DNA from: Variovorax paradoxus | Lineage (GTDB): Bacteria; Pseudomonadota; Gammaproteobacteria; Burkholderiales; Burkholderiaceae_C | Assembly (NCBI GenBank): GCA_016806145.1 | Contig: CP063166.1 | Span: forward strand, 2,666,001-2,730,000 | Direction of reading: 5' to 3' | DNA: 64,000 nucleotides | Shown: piece after piece, positions 53,311-62,856 of the stretch | Layout: each line of letters opens with the position of its first letter | Numbering within the stretch: position 1 is the first letter of the stretch | Notes under the pieces: generated by a model | Told to the model about the DNA's origin: nothing | Seen by the model: only the letters and a program-made list of their open reading frames with translations | The model's database searches: none | Made by a program: the position numbers and the translations under genes

Positions 53311-53934
53311 ATGCAGGCCAAGCTCCAACGACGACAGACCCTGAGCGACGCGCGCCGAGCGCTGGTGCTCGACGCGGCGCGGGCCGTGTTCTCCGAGGCC
53401 GGCATCGAGGGCGCGAGCATTCGCGAGATCGCGCGCCGCGCGGGCTACACGCCGGGCGCCATCTATTCGTATTTCGAGAGCAAGGAGGCGATCTACGCCG
53501 CGCTGCTCGACGAATCGCTGCTGCGGCTGTGCACCGCGGTGGCCGAGGCCGAGGCCTTCGCGGACCGGCCCGCGCTGACGCTGGCGTCCAAGGCGCGGGC
53601 CTGGTTCGGCTTCTACGCGGCCCATCCGCGCGAGCTCGACCTCGGCTTCTACCTGGTGCACGGCATGCGGCCGCGCGGCCTGACCAGCGAGCTCGACCAT
53701 GCGCTCAACGACCAGTTGAAGGAAGCGCTCAACCCCTGCGAGGAAGCGCTGCGCGCGATGGGGCTCGATGCCGCCGACGCGCTGCGCGAGAACACCGCGT
53801 TGTTCGCGCACGGCGTCGGCCTGCTGCTGATGCGGCACACCGGGCGCATCCGCATGTTCGGGCAGTCGGCCGATGCGCTGTTCGAGGCCTACATCGGGCA
53901 GCTTGTGGACCGCGTCGGGGCGCCGGCCGCCTGA
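53311..53934 (+). CDS. TetR-family transcriptional regulator
   Basis: 207 residues. N-terminal TetR helix-turn-helix: RRALVLDAARAVFSEAGIEGASIREIARRAGYTPGAIYSYFESKEAIYAALL. The C-terminal ligand domain is helical (AWFGFYAAHPRELDLGFYLVHGMRPRGL). It is divergent from the HpaB-family gene and probably represses it through the repeated TGANCA motif in the gap. Confidence 0.92.
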   Translation: MQAKLQRRQTLSDARRALVLDAARAVFSEAGIEGASIREIARRAGYTPGAIYSYFESKEAIYAALLDESLLRLCTAVAEAEAFADRPALTLASKARAWFGFYAAHPRELDLGFYLVHGMRPRGLTSELDHALNDQLKEALNPCEEALRAMGLDAADALRENTALFAHGVGLLLMRHTGRIRMFGQSADALFEAYIGQLVDRVGAPAA

Positions 53935-54026
53935 GCCGGTCCGCGCGCCGGTGCTTTGGTGTTAGTTTCCAGGGTTTCGGGCGCACGGCCGCCCCGCAAC
54001 CCTCGTCAGAAGAAAGAACCCCGCCC

Positions 54027-54629
54027 ATGCTGCTCGACGCATCCCAATCCCAACTCGTGCTGGTCGACTATCAGGCCCGACTGATGCCGGCGATCTTCGA
54101 GTCGGAGGCGGTGGCGCAGAACGCGGTCCGCCTCGCCAAGATGGCCCGGCTGTTCGACGTGCCGGTCTTCGGCACCGAGCACAACCCGTCCAAGCTCGGC
54201 GAGAACCTGCCCGACATCCGCGCGCTGTGCCGCCGCACGCTGCCGAAGATGCACTTCAGTGGCGTGGAAGAGGGACTGGGCGAATGGCTGCGCGTGCCGG
54301 CCAAGGCGCCGCAGGGCAATGCGCGCAGCCTGCCCAAGCACCTGCAGAAGCCGGCCGCGGCCGCCGAGGAGCGCAACACCATCGTCATCGCGGGCTGCGA
54401 GGCCCATGTCTGCCTGCTGCAGACGGCGCTCGACCTGCTCGAGGACGAGTTCGAGGTCTGGGTCGTCACCGATGCCTGCGGTTCGCGCACCGAGCGCAAC
54501 CGCGACGCCGCCTTCGACCGCCTGGCCGGCGCTGGCGCCGAACTGGTGACGACGGAGATGGTCGGCTTCGAATGGCTGCGCACGGCCGAGCATCCGGCCT
54601 TTCCGGAGCTGCTCGCGCTGGTGCGCTGA
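54027..54629 (+). CDS. Isochorismatase-family cysteine hydrolase
   Basis: 200 residues from ATG 54027. The family triad appears as Asp in LVLVDYQARLMPAI, Lys in RRTLPKMHFSG and Cys in IAGCEAHVCLLQTALDLL. Resembles YcaC/nicotinamidase-like hydrolases acting on amides or esters. The neighbouring TetR gene ends 92 bases upstream and may or may not share a transcript. Substrate unknown. Confidence 0.88.
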   Translation: MLLDASQSQLVLVDYQARLMPAIFESEAVAQNAVRLAKMARLFDVPVFGTEHNPSKLGENLPDIRALCRRTLPKMHFSGVEEGLGEWLRVPAKAPQGNARSLPKHLQKPAAAAEERNTIVIAGCEAHVCLLQTALDLLEDEFEVWVVTDACGSRTERNRDAAFDRLAGAGAELVTTEMVGFEWLRTAEHPAFPELLALVR

Positions 54630-54812
54630 GCGGGCCGGGCACCTTCCATCTAATAGAAGAGGGGCGGCAGACGGCCGGCCCCGGTTTCATCCGCTTGTGG
54701 TGCGCGTCAGCCTGCTGCAAGATCGGTCTCCATAATTATGAATTCAGTTTCGACGCCAGCCGCTCGCGGGGCCGGCGCCGGACCGATTTCCTAAGATCAG
54801 GAGACAACACCG

Positions 54813-56726
54813 ATGAGCCGCTACGAAGATTTCCATCGCCAATCGATCGACGCGCCCGAGGCCTTCTGGGCCGAGCAGGCCCGGCTCATCGACTGGCAGA
54901 GCCCGCCGCAGCAGATCCTCGACGCCAGCCAGCCGCCGTTCGCGCGCTGGTTCGTCGGCGGCACCACCAACCTGTGCCACAACGCCGTCGACCGCCACCT
55001 CGCGGAGCGCGGCGACCAGCCGGCGCTGATCTTCGTCTCGACCGAGACCGGCACCGAGAAGAGCTACAGCTTCCGCGAGCTGCATGCCGAGGTGCAGCGC
55101 ACCGCCGCCAGCCTGGTCGAACTCGGCGTGGGCCGCGGCGACCGCGTGCTGATCTACATGCCGATGATTCCCGAGGCCGCGTTCGCGATGCTGGCCTGCG
55201 CGCGCATCGGCGCCATCCACTGCGTGGTGTTCGGCGGCTTCGCGAGCGGCTCGCTGGCCACGCGCATCGAGGATGCCGAGCCCAAGGTGGTGGTGAGCGC
55301 CGACGCCGGTTCGCGCGGCGGCAAGGTGATCGCGTACAAGCCGCTGCTCGACGAGGCGATCCGCCTGTCGAAGCACAAGCCCGACGCGGTGCTGCTGACC
55401 GACCGCGGCCTGGCCCCCATGGCGCTGGTGGCGGGGCGCGACCACCTGGCGAGCGAGCTGCGGCAAAAGCACCTCGACGCGCAGGTGCCCTGCACCTGGC
55501 TCGAGTCGACCGAGATCAGCTACACCATCTACACCAGCGGCACCACCGGCAAGCCCAAGGGCGTGCAGCGCGACGTGGGCGGCTACGCGGTGGCGCTGGC
55601 CGCGAGCATGAAGCACATCTTCGACGGCCGGCCCGGCGAGACCTATTTCTCCACCAGCGACATCGGCTGGGTCGTGGGCCACAGCTACATCGTCTACGGC
55701 CCGCTGATCGCCGGCATGGCGACGGTGATGTACGAGGGCCTGCCCACGCAGGGGCTCGACGGCCAGCCCGACGGCGGCATCTGGTGGCGGCTGGTCGAGA
55801 AGTACAAGGTGACGGTGATGTTCAGCGCGCCGACCGCGGTGCGCGTGCTCAAGAAGCAGGACCCGGCGCTGCTCAAGACATACGATCTTTCCACCTTGCG
55901 CGCGCTGTTCCTGGCGGGCGAGCCGCTCGACGAGCCCACGGGCCGCTGGATCGCCGAGGGCCTGGGCGTGCCGATCATCGACAACTACTGGCAGACCGAA
56001 TCGGGCTGGCCGATCATTACCATCGCCAACGGCATCGAGAAGAAGCCCAGCAAGTTCGGCAGCCCGGGCGTGCCGATGTACGGCTACAAGGTGAAGATCC
56101 TGCACGAGTCGACCGGCGAGGAGCTCACGGCGCCGAACGAGAAGGGCGTGGTCGTGGTCGAGGGCCCGACGCCGCCGGGCTTCATGCAGACCATCTGGAA
56201 GGACGACGCGCGCTTCGTCAACACCTACTGGAAGAGCGTGCCCGGCAAGATGGTCTATTCGACCTTCGACTGGGGCATCCGCGACGAGGACGGCTATTTC
56301 TACATCCTCGGGCGCACCGACGACGTGATCAACGTGGCCGGCCACCGGCTCGGCACGCGCGAGATCGAGGAGAGCATCTCGGGCCACGCGGGCGTGGCCG
56401 AGGTGGCCGTGGTGGGCGTGGCCGATGCGCTCAAGGGCCAGGTCGCGATGGCCTTCGTGGTGTCCAAGGACGGGCAGGCCGTGAGCGACGAGGCGGTGGC
56501 GCTCAAGCTCGAGGGCGAGATCATGAAGACCGTGGCCGACCAGCTCGGCGCGCTGGCCCGGCCGGCGCGGGTGCGCTTCGTGGGCGGGCTGCCCAAGACC
56601 CGCAGCGGCAAATTGCTGCGCCGCGCCATCCAGGCGGTCTGCGAGGGCCGCGATCCGGGCGACCTGACCACCATCGACGACCCCGCCACGCTGCAGCAGA
56701 TCAAGCTGTTGCTCAAGCCGGCCTGA
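54813..56726 (+). CDS. prpE: Propionate-CoA ligase PrpE
   Basis: Adenylate-forming enzyme making propionyl-CoA from propionate, ATP and CoA. 637 residues, very similar to enterobacterial PrpE: PEAFWAEQARLIDWQSP, PPFARWFVGGTTNLCHNAVDRH, the P-loop TSGTTGKPKGVQRDVGGYAVAL, SDIGWVVGHSYIVYGPLIAGMATVMYEGLPT, YWQTESGWPI, FDWGIRDEDGYFYILGRTDDVINVAGHRLGTREIEES, and acetylatable K in LPKTRSGKLLRR. Strong AGGAGA ribosome site. It feeds the carboxylase/mutase pathway encoded 40 kb away. Some acetate activity is possible. Confidence 0.93.
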   Translation: MSRYEDFHRQSIDAPEAFWAEQARLIDWQSPPQQILDASQPPFARWFVGGTTNLCHNAVDRHLAERGDQPALIFVSTETGTEKSYSFRELHAEVQRTAASLVELGVGRGDRVLIYMPMIPEAAFAMLACARIGAIHCVVFGGFASGSLATRIEDAEPKVVVSADAGSRGGKVIAYKPLLDEAIRLSKHKPDAVLLTDRGLAPMALVAGRDHLASELRQKHLDAQVPCTWLESTEISYTIYTSGTTGKPKGVQRDVGGYAVALAASMKHIFDGRPGETYFSTSDIGWVVGHSYIVYGPLIAGMATVMYEGLPTQGLDGQPDGGIWWRLVEKYKVTVMFSAPTAVRVLKKQDPALLKTYDLSTLRALFLAGEPLDEPTGRWIAEGLGVPIIDNYWQTESGWPIITIANGIEKKPSKFGSPGVPMYGYKVKILHESTGEELTAPNEKGVVVVEGPTPPGFMQTIWKDDARFVNTYWKSVPGKMVYSTFDWGIRDEDGYFYILGRTDDVINVAGHRLGTREIEESISGHAGVAEVAVVGVADALKGQVAMAFVVSKDGQAVSDEAVALKLEGEIMKTVADQLGALARPARVRFVGGLPKTRSGKLLRRAIQAVCEGRDPGDLTTIDDPATLQQIKLLLKPA

Positions 56727-56905
56727 GCCCTCGCCTGGGGGGTTGTGCATCCGCTTTCAACCGTCATATGGTTGGCGTGGCACAATCGCCCGGTACTCAG
56801 GCCCTTCCCCAGCCACAGTCGCATCCGCCAATCGGTTCAGCCGTGTCGCGGAAGGTTTCTTAAACCAGCTCGTGCTTCCCACAGGGAAGCGAAGGTCAGC
56901 GCAAT

Positions 56906-59782
56906 ATGAGCGATTCATCGACTCCATCGGTGTATGCCGCCTACCAAGGCAACACCTATCTCTTCGGCGGCAACGCGCCCTATGTCGAGGAGATGTACGA
57001 AAACTACCTCGCCAACCCCGGCAGCGTGCCCGACAACTGGCGCACCTACTTCGACGCGCTGCAGCACGTCCCCGCCGCCGACGGCACCAACACCCGCGAC
57101 GTTCCGCACCAGCCGGTCATCAACGCTTTCGCCGAACTGGCGAAGCAGGGCACGACCAAGGTCGTGCAGGCCAGCGGCGCCGACTCCGAACTCGGCCGCA
57201 AGCGCACCGCCGTCCAGCAGCTGATCGCCGCCTACCGCAACGTCGGCGCCCGCTGGGCCGACCTCGATCCGCTCAAGCGCGCCGAGCGTCCCGCCATTCC
57301 CGAACTCGAGCCCTCGTTCTACGGCTTCACCGACGCCGACCTCGAGACGGTGTTCAACACCAGCAACACCTTCTTCGGCAAGGACACCATGTCCTTGCGC
57401 GACCTGCTCAACGCACTGCGCGAAACGTACTGCGGCACCATGGGTGCCGAGTACATGTACACCACCGACCAGAACCACAAGCGCTGGTGGCAGCAGCGGC
57501 TCGAGAGCGCCCGCACCAATCCCAAGCTCAGCGCCGAGCAGAAGAAGCACGTGCTCAACCGCCTGACCGCGGCCGAGGGCCTCGAGCGCTTCCTGCACAC
57601 CAAGTACGTCGGCCAGAAGCGCTTCTCGCTCGAAGGCGGCGAAAGCTTCATCGTCTCGATGGACGAGCTGATCAACCAGGCCGGCGCCAAGGGCGTGCAG
57701 GAAATCGTGATCGGCATGGCCCACCGCGGCCGCCTCAACGTGCTCGTGAACTCGCTCGGCAAGATGCCGGCCGACCTGTTCGCCGAGTTCGACCACACCG
57801 CGCCTGAAGACCTGCCCAGCGGCGACGTCAAGTATCACCAGGGCTTCAGCTCGGACGTGACCACCCCCGGCGGCCCGGTCCACCTGAGCCTCGCGTTCAA
57901 CCCCTCGCACCTCGAGATCGTGAATCCCGTGGTCGAAGGCTCGGTGCGCGCGCGCATGGACCGCCGCGCCGACCCGCTGGGCAAGCAGGTGCTGCCCGTG
58001 ATCGTGCACGGCGACGCCGCCTTCGCGGGCCAGGGCGTCGTGATGGAAACGCTGGCGCTGGCCGAAACCCGTGGCTACTCCACGGGCGGCACGGTGCACA
58101 TCGTCATCAACAACCAGATCGGCTTCACCACCAGCGACCCGCGCGACAGCCGCTCGACGCTGTATTGCACCGACATCGTCAAGATGATCGAGGCGCCGGT
58201 GCTGCACGTGAACGGCGACGACCCCGAAGCCGTGGTGCTCGCCACCCAGATCGCGCTGGACTTCCGCATGGAATTCCAGAAGGACGTGGTCGTGGACATC
58301 ATCTGCTTCCGCAAGCTGGGCCACAACGAGCAGGACACCCCCTCGCTGACCCAGCCGCTGATGTACAAGAAGATCGCCCAGCATCCCGGCACGCGCAAGC
58401 TGTACGCCGACAAGCTGGCCGCGCAAGGCCTGGGCGACACGCTCGGCGACGACATGGTCAAGGCGCAGCGCGCCGCCTTCGACGAAGGCAAGAACACGGT
58501 CGACCCGGTACTGACCAACTTCAAGAGCAAGTACGCCGTCGACTGGAGCCCGTACCTCAACAAGAAGTGGACCGACGCCGGCGACACCGCGATCCCCTCG
58601 AGCGAGTGGAAGCGCCTGGCCGAGAAGATCACCACCGTGCCGCAAGGCTTCACGGTGCATCCGCTGGTCAAGAAGGTGCTCGACGACCGCGCCGCCATGG
58701 GCCGCGGCGACGTCAACGTCGACTGGGGCATGGGCGAGCACATGGCCTTCGCCTCGCTGGTGGCCAGCGGCTACCCGGTGCGCCTGTCGGGCGAGGACTC
58801 GGGCCGCGGCACGTTCACGCACCGCCACGCCGTGCTGCACGACCAGAACCGCGAGAAGTTCGACGAAGGCACCTACACGCCGCTGTCGAACGTGGCCGAC
58901 AACCAGGCCCCGTTCGTCGTGATCGACTCGATCCTGTCGGAAGAAGCGGTGCTCGCGTTCGAATACGGCTATGCCTCGAACGACCCGAACACGCTGGTGA
59001 TCTGGGAAGCCCAGTTCGGCGACTTCGTGAACGGCGCGCAGGTGGTGATCGACCAGTTCATCGCCTCGGGCGAAGTCAAGTGGGGCCGCGTCAACGGCCT
59101 CACGATGATGCTGCCGCACGGCTACGAAGGCCAGGGCCCCGAGCACAGCTCGGCGCGCCTCGAGCGCTTCATGCAGCTGAGCGCCGACACCAACATGCAG
59201 GTGGTGCAGCCGACCACGGCCAGCCAGATCTTCCACGTGCTGCGCCGCCAGATGGTGCGCAACCTGCGCAAGCCGCTGATCATCCTCACGCCCAAGTCGC
59301 TGCTGCGCAACAAGGACGCGACCTCGCCGCTGGCCGAGTTCACCAAGGGCAGCTTCCAGACCATCATTCCGGAAAGCAAGGCGCTCAAGGCCGAGAAGGT
59401 CAAGCGCCTGGTCGCGTGCTCGGGCAAGGTCTACTACGACCTGGCCAAGAAGCGCGAGGAACGCGGCGACGAGGACGTGGCGATCATCCGCGTCGAGCAG
59501 CTCTATCCGTTCCCGCACAAGGCCTTCGCGGCCGAGATCAAGAAGTACCCGAACCTCGTCGACGTGGTGTGGTGCCAGGACGAACCGCAGAACCAGGGCG
59601 CTTGGTTCTTCGTGCAGCACTACATCCACGAGAACATGCAGGAAGGCCAGAAGCTCGGCTACGCCGGCCGCGCGGCCTCGGCCTCGCCGGCCGTCGGCTA
59701 CTCGCACCTGCACCAGGAACAGCAGAAGGCACTGGTCGATGCCGCCTTCGCCAAGCTCAAGGGCTTCGTGCTGACCAAGTAA
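56906..59782 (+). CDS. sucA: 2-oxoglutarate dehydrogenase E1
   Basis: Thiamine-diphosphate decarboxylase of the TCA cycle. 958 residues. N-terminal NTYLFGGNAPYVEEMYENYLANPGSVPDNWRTYF, ERFLHTKYVGQKRFSLEGGESFI, GMAHRGRLNVLVN, the ThDP-binding GDAAFAGQGVVMETLALAETRGYSTGGTVHIVINNQIGFTT, FRKLGHNEQDTPSLTQPLMYK, and GEDSGRGTFTHRHAV in the transketolase-like part. A 179-base gap after prpE probably holds the operon promoter (a CACAAT -10-like box near 56780). sucB follows after a hairpin-rich 138-base gap. Confidence 0.97.
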   Translation: MSDSSTPSVYAAYQGNTYLFGGNAPYVEEMYENYLANPGSVPDNWRTYFDALQHVPAADGTNTRDVPHQPVINAFAELAKQGTTKVVQASGADSELGRKRTAVQQLIAAYRNVGARWADLDPLKRAERPAIPELEPSFYGFTDADLETVFNTSNTFFGKDTMSLRDLLNALRETYCGTMGAEYMYTTDQNHKRWWQQRLESARTNPKLSAEQKKHVLNRLTAAEGLERFLHTKYVGQKRFSLEGGESFIVSMDELINQAGAKGVQEIVIGMAHRGRLNVLVNSLGKMPADLFAEFDHTAPEDLPSGDVKYHQGFSSDVTTPGGPVHLSLAFNPSHLEIVNPVVEGSVRARMDRRADPLGKQVLPVIVHGDAAFAGQGVVMETLALAETRGYSTGGTVHIVINNQIGFTTSDPRDSRSTLYCTDIVKMIEAPVLHVNGDDPEAVVLATQIALDFRMEFQKDVVVDIICFRKLGHNEQDTPSLTQPLMYKKIAQHPGTRKLYADKLAAQGLGDTLGDDMVKAQRAAFDEGKNTVDPVLTNFKSKYAVDWSPYLNKKWTDAGDTAIPSSEWKRLAEKITTVPQGFTVHPLVKKVLDDRAAMGRGDVNVDWGMGEHMAFASLVASGYPVRLSGEDSGRGTFTHRHAVLHDQNREKFDEGTYTPLSNVADNQAPFVVIDSILSEEAVLAFEYGYASNDPNTLVIWEAQFGDFVNGAQVVIDQFIASGEVKWGRVNGLTMMLPHGYEGQGPEHSSARLERFMQLSADTNMQVVQPTTASQIFHVLRRQMVRNLRKPLIILTPKSLLRNKDATSPLAEFTKGSFQTIIPESKALKAEKVKRLVACSGKVYYDLAKKREERGDEDVAIIRVEQLYPFPHKAFAAEIKKYPNLVDVVWCQDEPQNQGAWFFVQHYIHENMQEGQKLGYAGRAASASPAVGYSHLHQEQQKALVDAAFAKLKGFVLTK

Positions 59783-59815
59783 TAGAACGATCCTTTCTCA
59801 ACACGAACAACCCGC

Positions 59816-59847
59816 TCGGGCGCATGTGGCACGGCCACATCGCCCGA
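59816..59847 (+). repeat. Long hairpin in the sucA-sucB gap
   Basis: TCGGGCG-C-ATGTGGC (59816-59830) pairs with GCCACATCGCCCGA (59834-59847) over 14 bp with one bulged base and a three-base loop. Further GC-rich inverted words follow (CCGGGC...CCCCGG). There is no T-tract, so it looks like an mRNA-stabilising or processing element, or a repeat copy, rather than a terminator. Confidence 0.7.
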
Positions 59848-59920
59848 TCCCCCACGAGGGGCGGGCCGGGCGAACCCCGGCCCCAGGGGCACACACAAAT
59901 CAAAGCGGAGCAAACTCCAA

Positions 59921-61195
59921 ATGTCTATCGTAGAAGTCAAAGTCCCTCAGCTGTCCGAATCGGTGGCCGAAGCCACCATGCTCACCTGGAAGAAGAAGGC
60001 CGGCGAAGCCGTCGCCATCGATGAAATCCTGATCGAGATCGAGACCGACAAGGTCGTGCTCGAAGTGCCGGCCCCCGCCGCCGGCGTGCTGGCCGAGATC
60101 GTGCAAGGCGACGGCGCCACCGTCGTGGCCGACCAGCTGATCGCGAAGATCGACACCGAAGGCAAGGCCGGCGCCGCCGCTGCCCCGGCCGCCGCGCCCG
60201 CCGCTGCCGCTGCGGCACCTGCCGCCGCCGCACCCGCGGCCGCTGCCGCCGCCACCGGCGGTGCCAAGTCCGACGTCGCCATGCCCGCCGCCGCCAAGCT
60301 GCTGGCCGACAACAACCTCAAGACCAGCGACGTGGCCGGCACCGGTAAGGACGGCCGCGTGACCAAGGGCGACGTGCTCGGCGCCGTGGCCTCGGGTGCC
60401 ACCGCCAAGGCCGCGCCCGCCGCGATCCCCGCGCCGGCCGCCAAGCCCGCGCTGCCGCAGGTCGCCGCGCCCACCAGCGCGCCGGACCTGGGCGACCGCC
60501 CCGAACAGCGCGTGCCGATGAGCCGCCTGCGCGCGCGCATCGCCGAGCGCCTGATCCAGTCGCAGTCGACCAACGCGATCCTGACCACCTTCAACGAAGT
60601 GAACATGGCGCCCGTCATGGAACTGCGCAAGCGCTTCCAGGACAGCTTCACCAAGGAACACGGCGTGAAGCTCGGCTTCATGAGTTTCTTCGTGAAGGCC
60701 GCGGTGCACGCGCTCAAGAAGTACCCGGTGATCAACGCCTCGGTCGACGGCAACGACATCCTGTACCACGGTTACTTCGACATCGGCATCGCCGTCGGTT
60801 CGCCGCGCGGCCTGGTGGTGCCGATCCTGCGCAATGCCGACCAGATGAGCTTCGCCGACATCGAGAAGAAGATCGCCGAGTACGGCAAGAAGGCCCAGGA
60901 CGGCAAGCTCGGCATCGAAGAGATGACCGGCGGCACCTTCTCGATCTCGAACGGCGGCACCTTCGGCTCGATGCTCTCGACCCCGATCATCAACCCGCCC
61001 CAGTCCGCGATCCTCGGCGTGCACGCCACCAAGGACCGCGCCGTGGTCGAGAACGGCCAGATCGTCATCCGCCCGATGAACTACCTGGCGATGAGCTACG
61101 ACCACCGCATCATCGACGGACGCGAAGCCGTGCTGGGCCTGGTCGCCATGAAGGAAGCGCTCGAGGATCCGTCGCGCCTGCTGTTCGACATCTAA
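59921..61195 (+). CDS. sucB: Dihydrolipoyl succinyltransferase E2 of 2-oxoglutarate dehydrogenase
   Basis: 424 residues: one N-terminal lipoyl domain ([19 protein letters not shown]), an Ala/Pro linker (about 80-115), a peripheral-subunit-binding domain ([30 protein letters not shown]), and the acyltransferase core ending [17 protein letters not shown] with the HxxxDG active site. GGAG precedes the ATG by about 10 bases. The one-lipoyl, ETDKV type separates it from the two-lipoyl AceF of this window. Confidence 0.97.
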   Translation: MSIVEVKVPQLSESVAEATMLTWKKKAGEAVAIDEILIEIETDKVVLEVPAPAAGVLAEIVQGDGATVVADQLIAKIDTEGKAGAAAAPAAAPAAAAAAPAAAAPAAAAAATGGAKSDVAMPAAAKLLADNNLKTSDVAGTGKDGRVTKGDVLGAVASGATAKAAPAAIPAPAAKPALPQVAAPTSAPDLGDRPEQRVPMSRLRARIAERLIQSQSTNAILTTFNEVNMAPVMELRKRFQDSFTKEHGVKLGFMSFFVKAAVHALKKYPVINASVDGNDILYHGYFDIGIAVGSPRGLVVPILRNADQMSFADIEKKIAEYGKKAQDGKLGIEEMTGGTFSISNGGTFGSMLSTPIINPPQSAILGVHATKDRAVVENGQIVIRPMNYLAMSYDHRIIDGREAVLGLVAMKEALEDPSRLLFDI

Positions 61196-61202
61196 CCTGA
61201 CC

Positions 61203-61310
61203 CACCCCCGTTGCTCGCTCACTTCGTGTAGCCGCCTCCCCCCTCAAGGGGGCGCACCCAGCGGCCCGGCAAAGCCGGTTCCGCGGGTGCTCCCGAACGG
61301 CTTTCGCTTC
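61203..61310. repeat. GC-rich intergenic repeat between sucB and lpdA
   Basis: The 160-base gap carries CACTTCGTGT (61220-61229), the dyad CCCCCTCAAGGGGG, GGCCCGGCAAAGCCGG and further hairpin-forming words. The same blocks occur inverted at 29251-29323. As RNA it would form several hairpins between two genes of one complex. Confidence 0.6.
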
Positions 61311-61355
61311 GCTTGCCATTGAGCGGAGCCGGCACACGAAATCATGAAGGAAATC

Positions 61356-62783
61356 ATGTCCAAACAATTCGACGTCATCGTCATCGGCGGCGGCCCCGGC
61401 GGCTACATCGCCGCCATCCGCGCGGCGCAGCTCGGCTTCAACGTCGCCTGCATCGACGAGTGGAAGAACGGCAAGGGCGGCCCGGCACCGGGCGGCACCT
61501 GCACCAACGTCGGCTGCATTCCCTCGAAGGCACTGCTGCAGTCGTCGGAGCACTACGACCAGGCGAACCACCACTTCGCCGACCACGGCATCAAGGTCGA
61601 GGGCCTCGGCATCGACCTCGCCAAGATGCTGGCCCGCAAGGACCAGGTCGTGAAGCAGAACAACGACGGCATCCTGTACCTGTTCAAGAAGAACAAGATC
61701 AGCTTCTTCCACGGCCGCGGTTCGTTCGAGAAGTCCGGTGACGCCGGCTACGACATCAAGGTGGCCGGCGCCGCCGAGGAAACCATCACCGGCAAGCACA
61801 TCATCGTCGCCACCGGCTCCAACGCCCGTGCGCTGCCGGGCGCGGCCTTCGACGAGGAGAACATCCTCTCGAACGACGGCGCCCTGCGCATCGGCGCGGT
61901 GCCGAAGAAGCTGGGCCTGATCGGCTCGGGCGTCATCGGCCTCGAGATGGGCTCGGTGTGGCGCCGCCTCGGCGCCGAAGTCACGGTGCTCGAAGCGCTG
62001 CCGACCTTTCTCGGCGCGGTCGACGAGCAGATCGCCAAGGAAGCCAAGAAGGCCTTCGACAAGCAGGGCCTGAAGATCGAGCTCGGCGTGAAGGTCGGCG
62101 AGATCAAGTCGGGCAAGAACGGCGTGAGCGTGGCCTGGACCAACGCCAAGGGCGAGGCCCAGACGCTCGAGGTCGACAAGCTGATCGTCTCGATCGGCCG
62201 CGTGCCCAACACCATCGGCCTGAACGCCGAAGCCGTGGGCCTGAAGCTCGACGAGCGCGGCGCCATCGCCGTGGACGACGACTGCAAGACCAGCCTGCCG
62301 AACGTGTGGGCGATCGGCGACGTGGTGCGCGGCCCGATGCTCGCGCACAAGGCGGAAGAAGAGGGCGTTGCCGTGGCCGAGCGCATTGCCGGCCAGCACG
62401 GGCACGTCAACTTCAACACCGTGCCGTGGGTGATCTACACCAGCCCCGAGATCGCATGGGTCGGCCAGACCGAGCAGCAGCTCAAGGCCTCGGGCCGCGC
62501 CTACAAGGCCGGCACCTTCCCGTTTCTGGCCAACGGCCGCGCGCGTGCGCTCGGCGACACGACCGGCATGGTCAAGTTCCTGGCCGACGCGGCCACGGAC
62601 GAGATCCTGGGCGTGCACATCGTCGGCCCGCAGGCCAGCGAACTGATCTCCGAAGCCGTGGTGGCGATGGAGTTCAAGGCCAGCGCCGAGGACATCGCGC
62701 GCATCTGCCACGCGCACCCCTCGCTGTCGGAAGCCACCAAGGAAGCCGCGCTCGCGGTGGACAAGCGCACGCTGAACTTCTGA
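61356..62783 (+). CDS. lpdA: Dihydrolipoyl dehydrogenase E3 of 2-oxoglutarate dehydrogenase
   Basis: 475 residues, the standard E3 length without a lipoyl domain. [32 protein letters not shown] (FAD), [22 protein letters not shown] (redox disulfide), [25 protein letters not shown] (NAD), and [15 protein letters not shown] (C-terminal His). AAGGA precedes ATG 61356; an in-frame ATG at 61344 is less likely. A second E3 gene alongside the pyruvate dehydrogenase one; each complex has its own. It is followed by a 14-bp hairpin. Confidence 0.96.
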   Translation: MSKQFDVIVIGGGPGGYIAAIRAAQLGFNVACIDEWKNGKGGPAPGGTCTNVGCIPSKALLQSSEHYDQANHHFADHGIKVEGLGIDLAKMLARKDQVVKQNNDGILYLFKKNKISFFHGRGSFEKSGDAGYDIKVAGAAEETITGKHIIVATGSNARALPGAAFDEENILSNDGALRIGAVPKKLGLIGSGVIGLEMGSVWRRLGAEVTVLEALPTFLGAVDEQIAKEAKKAFDKQGLKIELGVKVGEIKSGKNGVSVAWTNAKGEAQTLEVDKLIVSIGRVPNTIGLNAEAVGLKLDERGAIAVDDDCKTSLPNVWAIGDVVRGPMLAHKAEEEGVAVAERIAGQHGHVNFNTVPWVIYTSPEIAWVGQTEQQLKASGRAYKAGTFPFLANGRARALGDTTGMVKFLADAATDEILGVHIVGPQASELISEAVVAMEFKASAEDIARICHAHPSLSEATKEAALAVDKRTLNF

Positions 62784-62797
62784 TCAGCGGCGACCCC

Positions 62798-62830
62798 GCT
62801 GCGGGCGGCCCTTCGCGGGCCGCCCGCAGC
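62798..62830 (+). terminator. Strong GC hairpin after the 2-oxoglutarate dehydrogenase operon
   Basis: GCTGCGGGCGGCCC (62798-62811) pairs perfectly with GGGCCGCCCGCAGC (62817-62830) around a TTCGC loop. No T-tract follows, so it may be a Rho-assisted or stabilising 3' end; zapE starts 26 bases later. Confidence 0.6.
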
Positions 62831-62856
62831 CACCCCATACCTAGCATTCCGATCCC

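Noticed and set aside
56727..56905. Sigma-54 promoter before sucA (TGGCAC near 56775)
   Set aside because: The -12 TTGCW element is missing at the needed spacing.
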